Source: Paenibacillus azoreducens
GTDB lineage: Bacteria > Bacillota > Bacilli > Paenibacillales > Paenibacillaceae
Length of the DNA stretch: 64,000 nucleotides
Reading direction: 5' to 3'
Assembly: GCF_021654775.1 (NCBI RefSeq)
Contig: NZ_AP025343.1
Coordinates: 2,199,501-2,263,500, forward strand
The notes below the pieces were generated by a model. The model was not told where the DNA came from. It did not search any database and was given only the letters and a program-made list of their open reading frames with translations. Of this stretch, positions 7,849-17,678 are shown in pieces. The position numbers were made by a program, and so were the translations under genes. Each line of letters begins with the position of its first letter. Positions within the stretch are counted from its first letter, which is position 1.

Positions 7849-9897
7849 ATGCGAGAATTTTCATTTGGGGGAATGTTCCGCCGGAACCCGCTGCGGTCCA
7901 TCGGAACGAGAATTGCGCTGATTATGGTTTTGGCCATCCTGACTTTTGTAGCGATCACCGGCGGGGTGTCCTATCAAATCTCCAAAAGAGCGCTGGAGAG
8001 GGAAGTAACCGGCGCGTATCTGGAGACCGCGTTTCAAACCAGCCGCAAGCTTGATTTTTTATTCCAGTCCTTTGAGCGGATTTTGCTGCAGATGATGGTA
8101 GACAAAACGATGCAGCATACGATCCTGGAAATGTTTGAACGGAAGAATGATCCGGCGGAATATACGCAGCTTGCCGATTCACTTGATACGATTTTGCAAT
8201 CCTATATGTTTTCGAGCGCGTACATCACCTCCATTGAGGTGCTGCAAACCGACGGCACGGTCATTCCGACGCGTTCGGGGCTCTTGGCGAGTGCAAATTA
8301 CGGAACGAAAAGCTGGTTCAACAACATTATCGGAAATAGCGGCAAGTCCGTTTGGATTGATCATAATTTGGTTGGCAATCGGAATACGAACCCGACCGTT
8401 ACGGTCGGAAGAGTGATTTCCGGAGAAGGTTCATCCCAAGGATACTGCGTGATTCTGATAGATATCGATCTGGCGGCCATCAAGGAACAGGTGGAGCATG
8501 TATATATGGGGGACGGCGGCAGCATCCAGGTGATCAGTCCCGAAAATCAGGTGATTTACAGTAAAGCTGCTTCGCAAATCGGCCGAACATCAAGCATTTC
8601 TTTGCCTCCGGAAGGCATGAGCATGCCCAAGTATGCATCACTCGGTTCGGATCAATCGGAGCAAATTGTGATGGCCAAATCGGAAATAAACGGCTGGTTC
8701 ACCATCGGCGTGATTCCTGTCAGCGAAATGCTGAAGGACGCGAAGAAGATTTTCCAGGCGACATTATGGGTTCTCTGCTGCGCTTTCGCGCTTGCTGTTC
8801 TGATAGGCTGGCTTGCAGCCCGTATGATCGGGAGACCGCTTGGGCGTTTGCGCGAGCTGATGAAGCAGGGGGCGGGCGGCAATTTGATGGTGAGAACAAA
8901 TGCTACTTCCAGTGATGAAATCGGCCAGGTTGGCCGGAGCTTTGATGAAATGATGCATCATTTAACCGAACTTGTGCATCAGACGGGGACATCCGCTGCA
9001 GATATGCTTGAGATGGCCGGCGAGCTTTCAGGCGTCTCCAAGGGTACCGAAGAAACAGCCAAAGAAATTGCCTCCGCTACTTCAGATATTGCCAAAGGCG
9101 GGGAAGAACTTGCATGTGCCGCCGAACAGGGCAAAGAGCTGGCGCAAAAATCAAAAGAGCAGACGGAGAGGCTTGTTGGGACCAGCGCGGTCATGCAAAA
9201 GCTTGCGGAAGATGTCAATAGAACCAGCCGCATGGGGACGGAATATATGCTTGAGCTCATGCAAAAGACCGGGAACATGGAGGAACGGATTGGCTCCATC
9301 ACCGCCAAGATAGCAAAACTGCAGGAAAGCACGGAGTCGATTTCGAAGGTGGTTGAAATTTTGACCGGGCTGATGAAGCAGACGAATATACTGGCATTTA
9401 ACGCTACGATCGAGGCGGCGAGAGCTAGTGGCAGCGGCAAAGGATTTAAGGTGGTGGCCGACGAAATCCGTGTTTTGTCGGAGCAAGCCAAGGAGTCGGT
9501 GGAGTCGGTTGGGCAAATCACGGACGCAGTCCGAAAAGATATTGAAGAAACCGCTCTCGTTTTGCAGGAGTCAAACCCGATTTTCATGCAGCAAATTTCA
9601 TCCGTAAAAAAAGCAGACACGCTTTTCGCTCAGGTAGGCTGGCAAATGGATGAGTTAATGAAACATCTGGTGCTGGTCAACGGTTCCATTCTCGAGCTGA
9701 AGCAGTCTCAGCTGCTGCTGACGGACGCGATGGCGGCCGTAAGTACCGTGTCGGATCAATCGCTGGCTGTCTCCGAGGAAGTCGCTTCGCTCAGCAGCGA
9801 GCAGCTTGGCATCAGCTCGGGTCTGGTACAGCTGTCCAGAAAACTTCAAGTGTTATCAGGCGCATTAAAAGACTCCCTTTCCCGGTTTAAAACCTGA
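7849..9897 (+). CDS. Methyl-accepting chemotaxis protein
   Basis: The 682-residue transmembrane chemoreceptor has a first membrane helix at about 22-40, an extracellular Cache-type sensor domain, a second helix at about 304-326, a HAMP domain at about 328-382 and a cytoplasmic signalling domain. The signalling tip, normally TNLLALNAAIEAARAGE, reads TNILAFNATIEAARASG near residue 512, so CheA and CheW contacts are plausible but not canonical. The C-terminus lacks a methylesterase-docking pentapeptide. The ATG at 7849 follows AGGGGG (7835-7840). Its leader contains a family A repeat. The ligand is unknown, and no other chemotaxis gene is in the window. Confidence 0.88.
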   Translation: MREFSFGGMFRRNPLRSIGTRIALIMVLAILTFVAITGGVSYQISKRALEREVTGAYLETAFQTSRKLDFLFQSFERILLQMMVDKTMQHTILEMFERKNDPAEYTQLADSLDTILQSYMFSSAYITSIEVLQTDGTVIPTRSGLLASANYGTKSWFNNIIGNSGKSVWIDHNLVGNRNTNPTVTVGRVISGEGSSQGYCVILIDIDLAAIKEQVEHVYMGDGGSIQVISPENQVIYSKAASQIGRTSSISLPPEGMSMPKYASLGSDQSEQIVMAKSEINGWFTIGVIPVSEMLKDAKKIFQATLWVLCCAFALAVLIGWLAARMIGRPLGRLRELMKQGAGGNLMVRTNATSSDEIGQVGRSFDEMMHHLTELVHQTGTSAADMLEMAGELSGVSKGTEETAKEIASATSDIAKGGEELACAAEQGKELAQKSKEQTERLVGTSAVMQKLAEDVNRTSRMGTEYMLELMQKTGNMEERIGSITAKIAKLQESTESISKVVEILTGLMKQTNILAFNATIEAARASGSGKGFKVVADEIRVLSEQAKESVESVGQITDAVRKDIEETALVLQESNPIFMQQISSVKKADTLFAQVGWQMDELMKHLVLVNGSILELKQSQLLLTDAMAAVSTVSDQSLAVSEEVASLSSEQLGISSGLVQLSRKLQVLSGALKDSLSRFKT

Positions 9898-9918
9898 GCC
9901 GGGTGGAAGTCTTTTTTT
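9867..9918. terminator. Terminator overlapping the end of the chemoreceptor gene
   Basis: AAAAGACT...CCCGG pairs with CCGGG...AGTCTTTTTTT. The TGA stop at 9895-9897 is in the loop. The minus-strand reading also ends in a T run, so it can serve the converging transporter operon. Confidence 0.8.
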
Positions 9919-9944
9919 GCAGTATAGAATTTATAAGTTTTTTT

Positions 9945-10010
9945 GGGGGTCCCCGCAAAGTATTTGGAATAAGCATCGAAGCATAGGCTCCACTTTGTGG
10001 GGTTATTTTA
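9945..10010 (+). repeat. Repeat family A, short copy
   Basis: CCCCGCAAAGT and ACTTTGTGGGG enclose about 30 nt (TTTGGAATAAGCATCGAAGC and onward) and are followed by TTATTTTA. It lies between converging genes. Confidence 0.8.
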
Positions 10011-10061
10011 TGACAAAAATCGCGATATAGAGGGAAATGACCGAGCTGATGATGTTTTAGC

Positions 10062-10907
10062 TTATTTAATGGCTCCTGCCGTAATTCCGTTTGCAATTTG
10101 CCGCTGGAAGAACATATAGACGACCAGTACTGGAACCATGGTAATTAACAACCCTGCGAAAAGCGGACCCCATTCGGTGCGGTATTGCATTTGCGCCTGC
10201 ATCATGGCGATCCCGACAGGCAGCGTATAGTGGTCCGGATCATTGACCAGAATCGTGCCGATGATATATTCGTTCCAAATGTTCAGGACGTTGACGATGC
10301 CGACCGTAATCAGACCAGGCTGGGACAAAGGCAGCATCACCCTGAAAAAGATGCCGAAATACGAGGCGCCGTCGATCGCAGCTGCTTCTTCAAGCTCTTT
10401 GGGCAGGCTTTTGAAAAAGCCGACTAGGACGAAAATGCCGAAAGCGATCAGCGTAGAGGCATACACCAGAATCAGACCCAGTGACGAGTTCGTCAGATTC
10501 ATGGAGTTCAGCAGGAAAAACAGCGGAATCAGCGCCAGGCTAAAGGGAATCATCATGGACGCGATATAGATGAGATAAAGCACGTTGCTGCCTTTAAACG
10601 GATATCTTGCGAGCACGTACGCCGTCGAAGCGGCCAAAAACAATCCCAGCAGCGTCGAGCCGACCGTAACTACAACGGAATTCATAAAATATTTATCGAA
10701 GCTGAATTCGCTCCATACATAAGAAAAGTTGCTCCACAGCAGTGGAAGATCCGGAAGGGACCAAGGCATTTTACGGAAAAACTGATCATTGTTTTTGAGT
10801 GCATCAAGCAGTGTCCACAGGAGCGGATAAAGCACGGACAACCCCCAGATGATCAGTATGGCGTAGAATATGATTTTGAAAAATGGATTTAAACCGCCTG
10901 ATTTCAT
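10062..10907 (-). CDS. Carbohydrate ABC transporter permease (MalG-type)
   Basis: This 281-residue inner-membrane subunit of a CUT1 sugar importer has six predicted helices. The cytoplasmic EAA loop that docks on the ATPase reads EEAAAIDGASYFGIFFRVMLP. An FKSLP segment and a C-terminal block ending in FFQRQIANGITAGAIK are typical of the MalG side of the permease pair. The ATG at 10907 is preceded by GGGAGG. It is the last gene of a minus-strand operon, 27 nt after its permease partner. No ATPase gene is in the operon, so a shared MsmX-like ATPase elsewhere is expected. Confidence 0.9.
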   Translation of the reverse strand: MKSGGLNPFFKIIFYAILIIWGLSVLYPLLWTLLDALKNNDQFFRKMPWSLPDLPLLWSNFSYVWSEFSFDKYFMNSVVVTVGSTLLGLFLAASTAYVLARYPFKGSNVLYLIYIASMMIPFSLALIPLFFLLNSMNLTNSSLGLILVYASTLIAFGIFVLVGFFKSLPKELEEAAAIDGASYFGIFFRVMLPLSQPGLITVGIVNVLNIWNEYIIGTILVNDPDHYTLPVGIAMMQAQMQYRTEWGPLFAGLLITMVPVLVVYMFFQRQIANGITAGAIK

Positions 10908-10934
10908 CGTTTATTCCTCCCGTGCTATTTTAAA

Positions 10935-11837
10935 TCAACTGATCTCAACCGTTTCCTGACGCATTAACCGCTGCAGAATGAGGGTCGTAATCAGCGAAGC
11001 GACCAAAATCAGGACGCCGATGGCCGCACCGTAACCGAAATGGTATTGGGTGAAAGCCATTTGGTACAAGTAGGAGCCCATAACCTGGGTCGAGTTGTCG
11101 GGTCCGCCGTTCGTCATGATCATGACGATGACAAAGGAGCCGTTGAGCGTCGTCATCATGATGTTCAGGATCGACACCTTCATTTGCTCCCATATGAGCG
11201 GCAGCGTGATATGTTTAAACTGTGCCCATTGGCCTGCGCCCTCAAGGCTGGATGCCTCGTAATACGAATCCGGAATGCCCTGGATAGCCGCGATGAGAAG
11301 GATCATGTAAAAGCCGATGCCCGCCCAAATCGCCGGAGGCAGGAGCATCCAAATCGTATGGCTTGTAAAGCCGAGCCAGGTGATATCCACCTTGTCCTTC
11401 GTAAATAGCGACAGAAAGGAGTTCAAAAAGCCGATTTGCGGATTATAGATGAAATTCCATAGCACGCCAATGACGACAACGGAAATAACATTCGGAATAA
11501 AAAAGATGGAGCGGAAGAAATTCGATAACTTGAAACCGAATCGGGTTAATGCGACCGCAAAAAAGGTAGCTATAATCATAATGCCGATAATTTTGCCGGC
11601 GACCAGAAAATAGTCGTTGCCTATGGCGTTCCAAATAATCGGATCGTGGAACATTTCCTTGAAATTGTCGAAACCGATAAACGTTTTATTGTCCGAAGAG
11701 CCTGACCAGTCAAACAGGGAATAATACATCGCCTGAATCACGGGATAAATCGTGAACAGGCAGAAAAACAGAAATGTGGGAAGTATGAAGGTTGCGATAA
11801 ACAGGTTGCGCTGCCACTTGGCTGTACCCAATTTCAT
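10935..11837 (-). CDS. Sugar ABC transporter permease (MalF/UgpA-type)
   Basis: The 300-residue permease has six predicted membrane helices and the EAA loop YEASSLEGAGQWAQFKHITLP. It pairs with the MalG-type permease downstream to form the CUT1 channel. The N-terminus (RNLFIATFILPTFLFFCLF) is the usual first helix of the MalF partner. A hairpin between this gene and the binding-protein gene upstream probably lowers permease expression relative to the binding protein. The substrate cannot be read from the permease sequence. Confidence 0.9.
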   Translation of the reverse strand: MKLGTAKWQRNLFIATFILPTFLFFCLFTIYPVIQAMYYSLFDWSGSSDNKTFIGFDNFKEMFHDPIIWNAIGNDYFLVAGKIIGIMIIATFFAVALTRFGFKLSNFFRSIFFIPNVISVVVIGVLWNFIYNPQIGFLNSFLSLFTKDKVDITWLGFTSHTIWMLLPPAIWAGIGFYMILLIAAIQGIPDSYYEASSLEGAGQWAQFKHITLPLIWEQMKVSILNIMMTTLNGSFVIVMIMTNGGPDNSTQVMGSYLYQMAFTQYHFGYGAAIGVLILVASLITTLILQRLMRQETVEIS

Positions 11838-11903
11838 CCGGTTAAACCTGCCTTTCCAAAAATAAATTTAAGAGGTACCGACCTTTTTGAACACGAAATT
11901 TAA

Positions 11904-11939
11904 GGAGGATGACCGAAGAGTAAATCCTCGTCATCCTCC
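11904..11939 (-). promoter_or_regulatory. Intercistronic stem-loop between binding protein and permease genes
   Basis: GGAGGATGAC (11904-11913) pairs with GTCATCCTCC (11930-11939) and no strong T run follows. Such hairpins commonly stabilise the upstream binding-protein mRNA or partly terminate transcription; that role is inferred here. Confidence 0.55.
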
Positions 11940-11957
11940 GTCCCGATTCACCAGCAG

Positions 11958-13340
11958 TTATTTTTTTGCCGAAGCTTTTTTGGCTACTTCTACTACGCGT
12001 TCAACCCATTGTTCAGGGGTGATTTTGTTGATCGTCAGAGCGTCCGTTGCATCCTGCATGGCCTTGTCTACGTCGGCGTTAAACGTAATGGCAGGCACGA
12101 CGACCGTATTCGAATCCGTCAGGTATTTGGCGGCGTCTTTAACATGGCTAGGCGCATTGGACGCGCTGATGTCGCCTTTGATGTTGGAAGGAGCGCCGCT
12201 AAGCTCTGCCCACTGGGAAGCTTGAGCTTTGGAGAAGACGAACTCCAGGAAGGCTTTGGCGGCTTCTTTGTTCTTTGCATTCTTCGCGATGGCTACGTTC
12301 GCTGTGGATGTGTTCGCAACGACTTTTCCGCCGGCATCCTGCGTAACCGAAGGGATGAAGCCGAAGGAGAATCCGCCCGGAACGTCTTTGGCCATTTCGT
12401 TTGGCAGCCAGAGGCCGTTCGGAATGAAAGCATCCTTATGCTGCAGGAAAAGCATTTGAGAGTCTGTATGGTTAATTTGAATGGAGGCTTTGTCAATGAA
12501 TCCTTTATCGCGCAGCTCCACGATTTTCTTCAGGGCGGTCAATACAGCCGGTTTTTGGAAAGCCTCGACTTTGGAAGCCGCCATGTCCTGAAGGATCGAT
12601 ATATCGTTGTTATTTGCGGAAACGATTGCCGGATAGAGGACAGAACCATTGATGTAATAAGGATATTTGCCTGTGTGGATAAATGGCGTTACGCCTGCTG
12701 CTTTAATTTTGTCGCTCACAGCCAGGAAGGACTGCCAGTCTTTCGGCTCTTCCCAGCCTTTTTCTTGGAAGAAGGCTTTATCCCAGAATATGCCCCAAGA
12801 GTTCAGAACGAGCGGAATATCATAAACCTTGCCGTCGAATTGTTGTGGGGGCTGAGCCAGAATATCGGTAATTTTATCGCCGTCGATATTTTTGGCATCC
12901 TTCAGCCAATCGGTCAGATCTTCGAGCTGCCCGTCTTCGACCATTTGCCGGTCGTTCAGATTCGGTCCGTCGATGTAGACGAAATCAGGCGGATTGCCTC
13001 CGACCCAGCGCGGTTTCATTTGATCATTGATTTTCGGGCCGCCGCTTTCTTTAATTTTCAAATCCGGGTTGGCAGCCTGGAAGTCGGCGATGACCTTCTT
13101 CCACCATTTATCGCCGTATCCGCCGACGAAGTATTGAATTTCGAAATCGCCCGTCAGTTTTTTGGCTCCGCTGTCGGTTCCCGATTTGTTTCCTTCATCC
13201 TTGTTCGTTGCCGCCGGTTCTTCTTTTTTTGGGGGCTCGGGTTGTTTCGCTTCTTCTTTGGAACTGCCGCAGCCTGCAAGCGGAGCGACGGTCAGCAAAG
13301 CCGCGATGCCGAGTGCGGCCAATCTTGTTTTTGACATCAT
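11958..13340 (-). CDS. Extracellular sugar-binding lipoprotein, CUT1 family
   Basis: The 460-residue lipoprotein delivers substrate to the two permeases encoded downstream. The signal peptide ends in a lipobox LAGC at about residue 22-25, followed by a Lys/Glu/Pro-rich linker and a type I binding-protein fold (DFVYIDGPNLNDRQM, PLVLNSWGIFWDKAFF). I used the ATG at 13340 because AAGGAGGG lies nine bases upstream, although the frame opens at 13376. It is one of two CUT1 binding proteins in the operon. The ligand is unknown. Confidence 0.9.
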   Translation of the reverse strand: MMSKTRLAALGIAALLTVAPLAGCGSSKEEAKQPEPPKKEEPAATNKDEGNKSGTDSGAKKLTGDFEIQYFVGGYGDKWWKKVIADFQAANPDLKIKESGGPKINDQMKPRWVGGNPPDFVYIDGPNLNDRQMVEDGQLEDLTDWLKDAKNIDGDKITDILAQPPQQFDGKVYDIPLVLNSWGIFWDKAFFQEKGWEEPKDWQSFLAVSDKIKAAGVTPFIHTGKYPYYINGSVLYPAIVSANNNDISILQDMAASKVEAFQKPAVLTALKKIVELRDKGFIDKASIQINHTDSQMLFLQHKDAFIPNGLWLPNEMAKDVPGGFSFGFIPSVTQDAGGKVVANTSTANVAIAKNAKNKEAAKAFLEFVFSKAQASQWAELSGAPSNIKGDISASNAPSHVKDAAKYLTDSNTVVVPAITFNADVDKAMQDATDALTINKITPEQWVERVVEVAKKASAKK

Positions 13341-13548
13341 AAAAGCTAACCCTCCTTCGATTATGTTCAACGCCATATTTGTCTATCGCCATTAATTTAC
13401 AGCGCCTACATTCATCATAGAGAGATAGGACTTACAGCTCCATCGAAATTCTTCCATGAATTCTTTGTTATTTTCTTTTCTCGAAAAATTGAGGAATAAA
13501 GGGATATTTACGTTTGGACTGCGGCAGCTTTTCCATGGTTCGTCTGTC

Positions 13549-14850
13549 TTATTGCTTATGAAGCAAGAGAAGCCGCTTCTGCTCTGTTTCCGCAAATTGC
13601 TGCAGATCATCGAGCGCCTGCTTTGGCGACAAACGGTCATGAAGCACGGCCTCCCCCAATTTCCGGGCGGTATCCATGACGGCCTGCCATTCGGGCTGCC
13701 CGATCGGATAAAAGCTTGCTGTCCGCAGCGCGGCCAAATCGGCTTTCATATCCTCATTGGCGGAACCGAGCCGCTCTCCGGTTAGCTTGGTTACGGGCAG
13801 GAATCCCTCCTCCTGGATGATTTGCTCGTAGACCGGGCTGGAGTACAGATAATCCAGAAATTTGGACAACGCCTGCTTGTTCGTATGGTCGGTTTTGAAA
13901 GAGACGAGCAAATCCTGCACTCCGAAATTAATAGGCTTGACGCCGTCCTTGACGGGAATCGGCCCCTTATCGAATTCGAGCCCGGGAAATTCGCGCGGGA
14001 CGACCTTGGCGAAATAGTTGCCCGAGATCATCATTCCAAGCTTGCCGTCCCCAAGCACGCGCTGCTTCTCGTCCCGCGTCGTTACGGATGGGTCGGAATC
14101 GGTCAAACCTTCCATATACATCTCCTTCAAAAAGGTCAGGCCTTCCACATTTTCGGGCGAGTTGATAGTCCATTTTCCGTCCTTGATCCAGCCGCCGCCT
14201 GCCCCGATGAAAAAATAAGAAAGATAGGCCTGGATTTCATTGTCGGTCAGATCGACGCCAAAGCCGCGGGCTTTCCCGGTATTTTTGATTTTGCGCGCAT
14301 CTTCTTTTAGCTCAGACCATGTTTGGGGAGGGGAGGCGATCCCCGCATCACGGAACAGCTCTTTGTTGTAATACAGCTTTCGTACCGAAGACACGAATGG
14401 AATGCCGTATTGCTTTCCTTTCCAATTGCTTCGCTTTAGCAGGTCCGGATAAAATTGGGCCTTCAGTTCCGGCGAGATGATCTCGTCCATGTCATTGAGC
14501 AGTCCGTTGTTGGCAAAATGCGTATACACGTTGGTGTTGAGAAGATCCGGCGGCTGGTTTTTGCTGATCATGGTGGTGTAAATGATATCGAGAATATCCC
14601 AGTTGGCCACTTGAAGGTTAATGACGATATCGGGATTTTTCAGCATAAAGTCCTGAACCAGACTTTCAAGCAGCGGTCTCGTTTGCGAGCTGTACTCCGA
14701 GGCGACAAAGTTGATCACCGCCGGCGCTTCCTCTTTCGGCTGCGGCGTTTTCCTGGTTTGTGCCGAACTCGAGCAGGACAGGAGCAGCGGCGTTATGAGC
14801 AGTAAAGACAAAAATAATTTTGCGAGTCCGGACAGCAGGCGGGGGTTCAT
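13549..14850 (-). CDS. Second extracellular sugar-binding lipoprotein
   Basis: This 433-residue lipoprotein has a signal peptide with lipobox LLSC and a type I solute-binding fold (GIPFVSSVRKLYYNKELF, KEMYMEGLTDSDPS). It is only distantly similar to the other binding protein in the operon (11958-13340). Its position directly after the anchored RbsB-like protein and the YesMN pair suggests a sensory or ligand-presenting role rather than, or in addition to, transport. That role is inference. The ATG at 14850 has AAAGGTG upstream. Confidence 0.85.
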   Translation of the reverse strand: MNPRLLSGLAKLFLSLLLITPLLLSCSSSAQTRKTPQPKEEAPAVINFVASEYSSQTRPLLESLVQDFMLKNPDIVINLQVANWDILDIIYTTMISKNQPPDLLNTNVYTHFANNGLLNDMDEIISPELKAQFYPDLLKRSNWKGKQYGIPFVSSVRKLYYNKELFRDAGIASPPQTWSELKEDARKIKNTGKARGFGVDLTDNEIQAYLSYFFIGAGGGWIKDGKWTINSPENVEGLTFLKEMYMEGLTDSDPSVTTRDEKQRVLGDGKLGMMISGNYFAKVVPREFPGLEFDKGPIPVKDGVKPINFGVQDLLVSFKTDHTNKQALSKFLDYLYSSPVYEQIIQEEGFLPVTKLTGERLGSANEDMKADLAALRTASFYPIGQPEWQAVMDTARKLGEAVLHDRLSPKQALDDLQQFAETEQKRLLLLHKQ

Positions 14851-14888
14851 CTGGCTCTCACACCTTTCGTATCAGGTCCTAACAACCA

Positions 14889-15872
14889 TTATTTATCGAT
14901 AAACGGGAATAACAGTTTCTGGTTTTCCTGGGAATACATATTTTCTTTGGTGACGACGATGGAATTGGTATAGGTGACAGGTTTTACCTTTTTCCCTTCC
15001 AGCAAATCCAGCGCTGTCTGCACGCCCAAATACCCGATGTTGAAAGGCTGCTGCACGACGGTCGCGTTCAGCGTTTCTTCTTCCAATAGACGGATTTCGT
15101 TGTTGGAGGTGTCGAAGCCGATCAGCTTGATCTGCCCGCTTTTATTGGCGTCTTTAATGGCTTGGGCCGCTCCCAGTGCCGCCGACTCGCTCAGCGCGAT
15201 GATGGCGTTCAAGTCGCTATGATCCCTCATGATCGTTTTGGCGATCAGGTAGGCGCGCTCTTCGGAATCCGAGCAAAAATAAGTGCCGTACACGCTGTCC
15301 GAATATGGGAGGAGGGCTTCACGGACGCCCTTTTCCCTCTCCGTGGATACGCCTGACGTGACAAAATCGCTGATAATGACCGATTTGGGTTTGTTCCCCG
15401 TCTGCGCAAGCGTAACCTTGCCTGCTTGAACCCCTGCGGCGGTATGGTCATTGGAGACAAACGTCGGCGGAGTTTCCAGATTAACCGGCGTATCGATAAT
15501 GACCAGGGGGATGCGGGCCTCCTGTATTTTTTTCAGCTCCGCGATAACGCGGTCATCGTTGATCGGAGCTATGACGACCGCTTGCTGTTTTTGATCAAGC
15601 ACCTCTTCCAGCAGCTGGACTTGTGTATCGATATCGGTCTCCTGCAGCGGGCCGCTGATGGCGATCCCCGCACCGGCTTCCTTTGCGGCTGCCTGGGCCC
15701 CGGCACTGACCGTTTGCCAAAAATCCGAACGGATATTATGTTCCTTCAGGATGACGGTAATGCTGCGCTCCTGTTCCGGAGTGGGAATGAACAGCTTAAA
15801 GTACAAAATGATATAAACGACCGATGCAATAAAAATGATGGTCATGAGCAGAGTGGCACGTTGTATTCGCAT
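14889..15872 (-). CDS. Membrane-anchored RbsB-like sugar-binding protein (probable sensor)
   Basis: The 327-residue protein has a periplasmic-binding-protein fold of the ribose/galactose class (Peripla_BP_4). The first 28 residues are an uncleaved signal anchor (TLLMTIIFIASVVYIILYF) with no lipobox. The fold shows NIRSDFWQTVSAGAQAAAKEAG, a PINDDRVIAEL loop and a GFDTSNNEIRLLEE hinge. It starts seven bases after the histidine kinase gene; the ribosome binding site AAGGAG overlaps the kinase stop. This resembles the XylFII-LytS-YesN type of three-component sensor, in which an anchored binding protein reports sugar to the kinase. Sensing is inferred from architecture and position. Confidence 0.8.
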   Translation of the reverse strand: MRIQRATLLMTIIFIASVVYIILYFKLFIPTPEQERSITVILKEHNIRSDFWQTVSAGAQAAAKEAGAGIAISGPLQETDIDTQVQLLEEVLDQKQQAVVIAPINDDRVIAELKKIQEARIPLVIIDTPVNLETPPTFVSNDHTAAGVQAGKVTLAQTGNKPKSVIISDFVTSGVSTEREKGVREALLPYSDSVYGTYFCSDSEERAYLIAKTIMRDHSDLNAIIALSESAALGAAQAIKDANKSGQIKLIGFDTSNNEIRLLEEETLNATVVQQPFNIGYLGVQTALDLLEGKKVKPVTYTNSIVVTKENMYSQENQKLLFPFIDK

Positions 15873-15878
15873 GGGCTG

Positions 15879-17678
15879 CTACTCCTTTATTTTGGGAATG
15901 GTAATGGTCACGGTCGTACCTTCCTCCGGCTCGCTCCGGATTTGGATGCCGTATGTGCCGCCAAAAAACAGCTTCACCCGTTCGTTGACATTGCCGATTC
16001 CGATGCCGCTGGTGGATTTCGTTTTCTGCTTTTTGCTGTCATGCACCGTCCAGATTTCTTCGAGCTGCCCGGGCGTCATGCCCATTCCGTCATCTTCGAC
16101 TTCAAAAATAATGACTTCTTCCTGCTCGCGGCCGCGAATCGTGATTTTGCCGGGTTCCGGCTTATTGCGGATGCCATGGTAAATGGCGTTCTCCACAAAA
16201 GGCTGCAGAAGGATCTTTAACGTATTGTAATGCAGGATTCCTTCGGAAACGTCGATCTCATATTCGAGCTGCTCGCCGTACCTCATTTTCTGAATCAGCA
16301 AATAGTTGGTGATATGCTCCACTTCAACCCGGATCGGGACAAGCTCCTTGTCTTTGGTGATGCTGGCGCGAAAAAGTTTGGCCAGAGCGGAGGTCATCAG
16401 CACGACTTCCTCGTGTTTTTTCTGTTCGCCCATCCAGATGATGGAATCGAGCGTATTGTACAGAAAATGGGGATTGATTTGGGATTGGAGCAGCATCAGC
16501 TCGCTTTTTCTTTTGCTTTCCTGGTTCTCTATGATTTCCTCCATCAAATTTTTGATCTGCGCCAGCATCAGGTTAAAGGCGCGTCCAAGCTGGCCGATTT
16601 CGTTAATCGGTTCAATATTGGTCCTGACGTCGAAATTGCCGCGTTCAACCTTCTTCATGTCGCGCTGCAAAATCCGCAGCGGCTTCGACACGCGGTAGGA
16701 CAGAAACAGCGACAGGAGCAGAGAGAAGAGAACGCCGATAATGGCATACAACACAATGGAATTGCGGATCGTGCCTTCGCCTGCAATCAGATCGTCAGTA
16801 TATGCCACGCCGACGATTTTCCAGCCGAAGTTCGTATCCTGAACGGAATAAATGCGCTTGCCTTTGTCATCATCGACGGTGAAGGAGGAGCCGCTTTTGG
16901 CCGCAGCCGCCCGGGAAATCTGCTCGGAACGCAAATTGCTGTAGATAAGCTGCTGCTGCGGATGGTATATGATGTTCCCCGATTGATCGACGATAAAGAC
17001 GTATCCTTTTTTACCCATATTGATTTTGCTGCAGATATCGTTGATGATGCTCAGGTTCAAATCGACCAGGAAAATGCCTTCGCCGCGGATGCCGTCCGTG
17101 CTTTTCAGTTCGCGGCTTAGCGATACGACCCAGCGGTATTCGTTTTGGATGATGTTCTGGACATGCGGAGGCGAGATGACCGATTGGCCGCCTTTGCTTT
17201 TGGCCTCCTTGTACCAGGACTGTTCTTCCGGTTTGGTATGCGGATTCAGAAGCGTAATTCTCCGGTCGGAGACATTAAATCCGTTATATCCGAAAACCAT
17301 GATCGCCGAGATGTCTTTGCGCGAGTAAAGTATGGCCTGGAATAGATCCGAAATCCGCTTTTCATAGGGCATCCGGTCGCTCTTGTTGATAAAGTTGTTG
17401 TTGGAGATATAATATTTGACGTCCTTGTTCGTCATCGCCAGTATGCTGATGTTTTCCATGTTGTCGATGTAGGATTGGATATTGGAGTTGACCTGCCTGA
17501 TAATTTCCTGAACATAGCTCTGGGAGTTGGTTTCAACCGCATCGACCGACAGATGGTAGCTGTTCAGGCTGATGACCATGACCGTAACCAGGATAAGGCA
17601 GGAAAAGGTAAAAAAGATGCTTGATTGTATGCTTTTGAACGGCCGAAAGGGAAGAAATGAGGCATGTTTTTTTAACAT
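15879..17678 (-). CDS. Sensor histidine kinase, YesM type
   Basis: The 599-residue membrane kinase has a helix at about 19-40, an extracellular Cache domain, a second helix near 300-325, a HAMP domain, and a His_kinase domain with phosphoacceptor motif NPHFLYNTLDSI. The ATPase domain follows (NAIYHGIRNK, DDGMGM, GIGIGNVNERVKLFFG). It phosphorylates the YesN-type regulator encoded just upstream: the regulator's stop and this gene's start share one base (TGATG), so translation is coupled. The stimulus is probably the sugar bound by the RbsB-like protein downstream. Confidence 0.9.
   Translation of the reverse strand: MLKKHASFLPFRPFKSIQSSIFFTFSCLILVTVMVISLNSYHLSVDAVETNSQSYVQEIIRQVNSNIQSYIDNMENISILAMTNKDVKYYISNNNFINKSDRMPYEKRISDLFQAILYSRKDISAIMVFGYNGFNVSDRRITLLNPHTKPEEQSWYKEAKSKGGQSVISPPHVQNIIQNEYRWVVSLSRELKSTDGIRGEGIFLVDLNLSIINDICSKINMGKKGYVFIVDQSGNIIYHPQQQLIYSNLRSEQISRAAAAKSGSSFTVDDDKGKRIYSVQDTNFGWKIVGVAYTDDLIAGEGTIRNSIVLYAIIGVLFSLLLSLFLSYRVSKPLRILQRDMKKVERGNFDVRTNIEPINEIGQLGRAFNLMLAQIKNLMEEIIENQESKRKSELMLLQSQINPHFLYNTLDSIIWMGEQKKHEEVVLMTSALAKLFRASITKDKELVPIRVEVEHITNYLLIQKMRYGEQLEYEIDVSEGILHYNTLKILLQPFVENAIYHGIRNKPEPGKITIRGREQEEVIIFEVEDDGMGMTPGQLEEIWTVHDSKKQKTKSTSGIGIGNVNERVKLFFGGTYGIQIRSEPEEGTTVTITIPKIKE

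Noticed and set aside
12009..13334. 441-codon plus-strand frame opposite the solute-binding protein
   Set aside because: Antisense shadow of a clear lipoprotein gene; composition is unlike a real protein.
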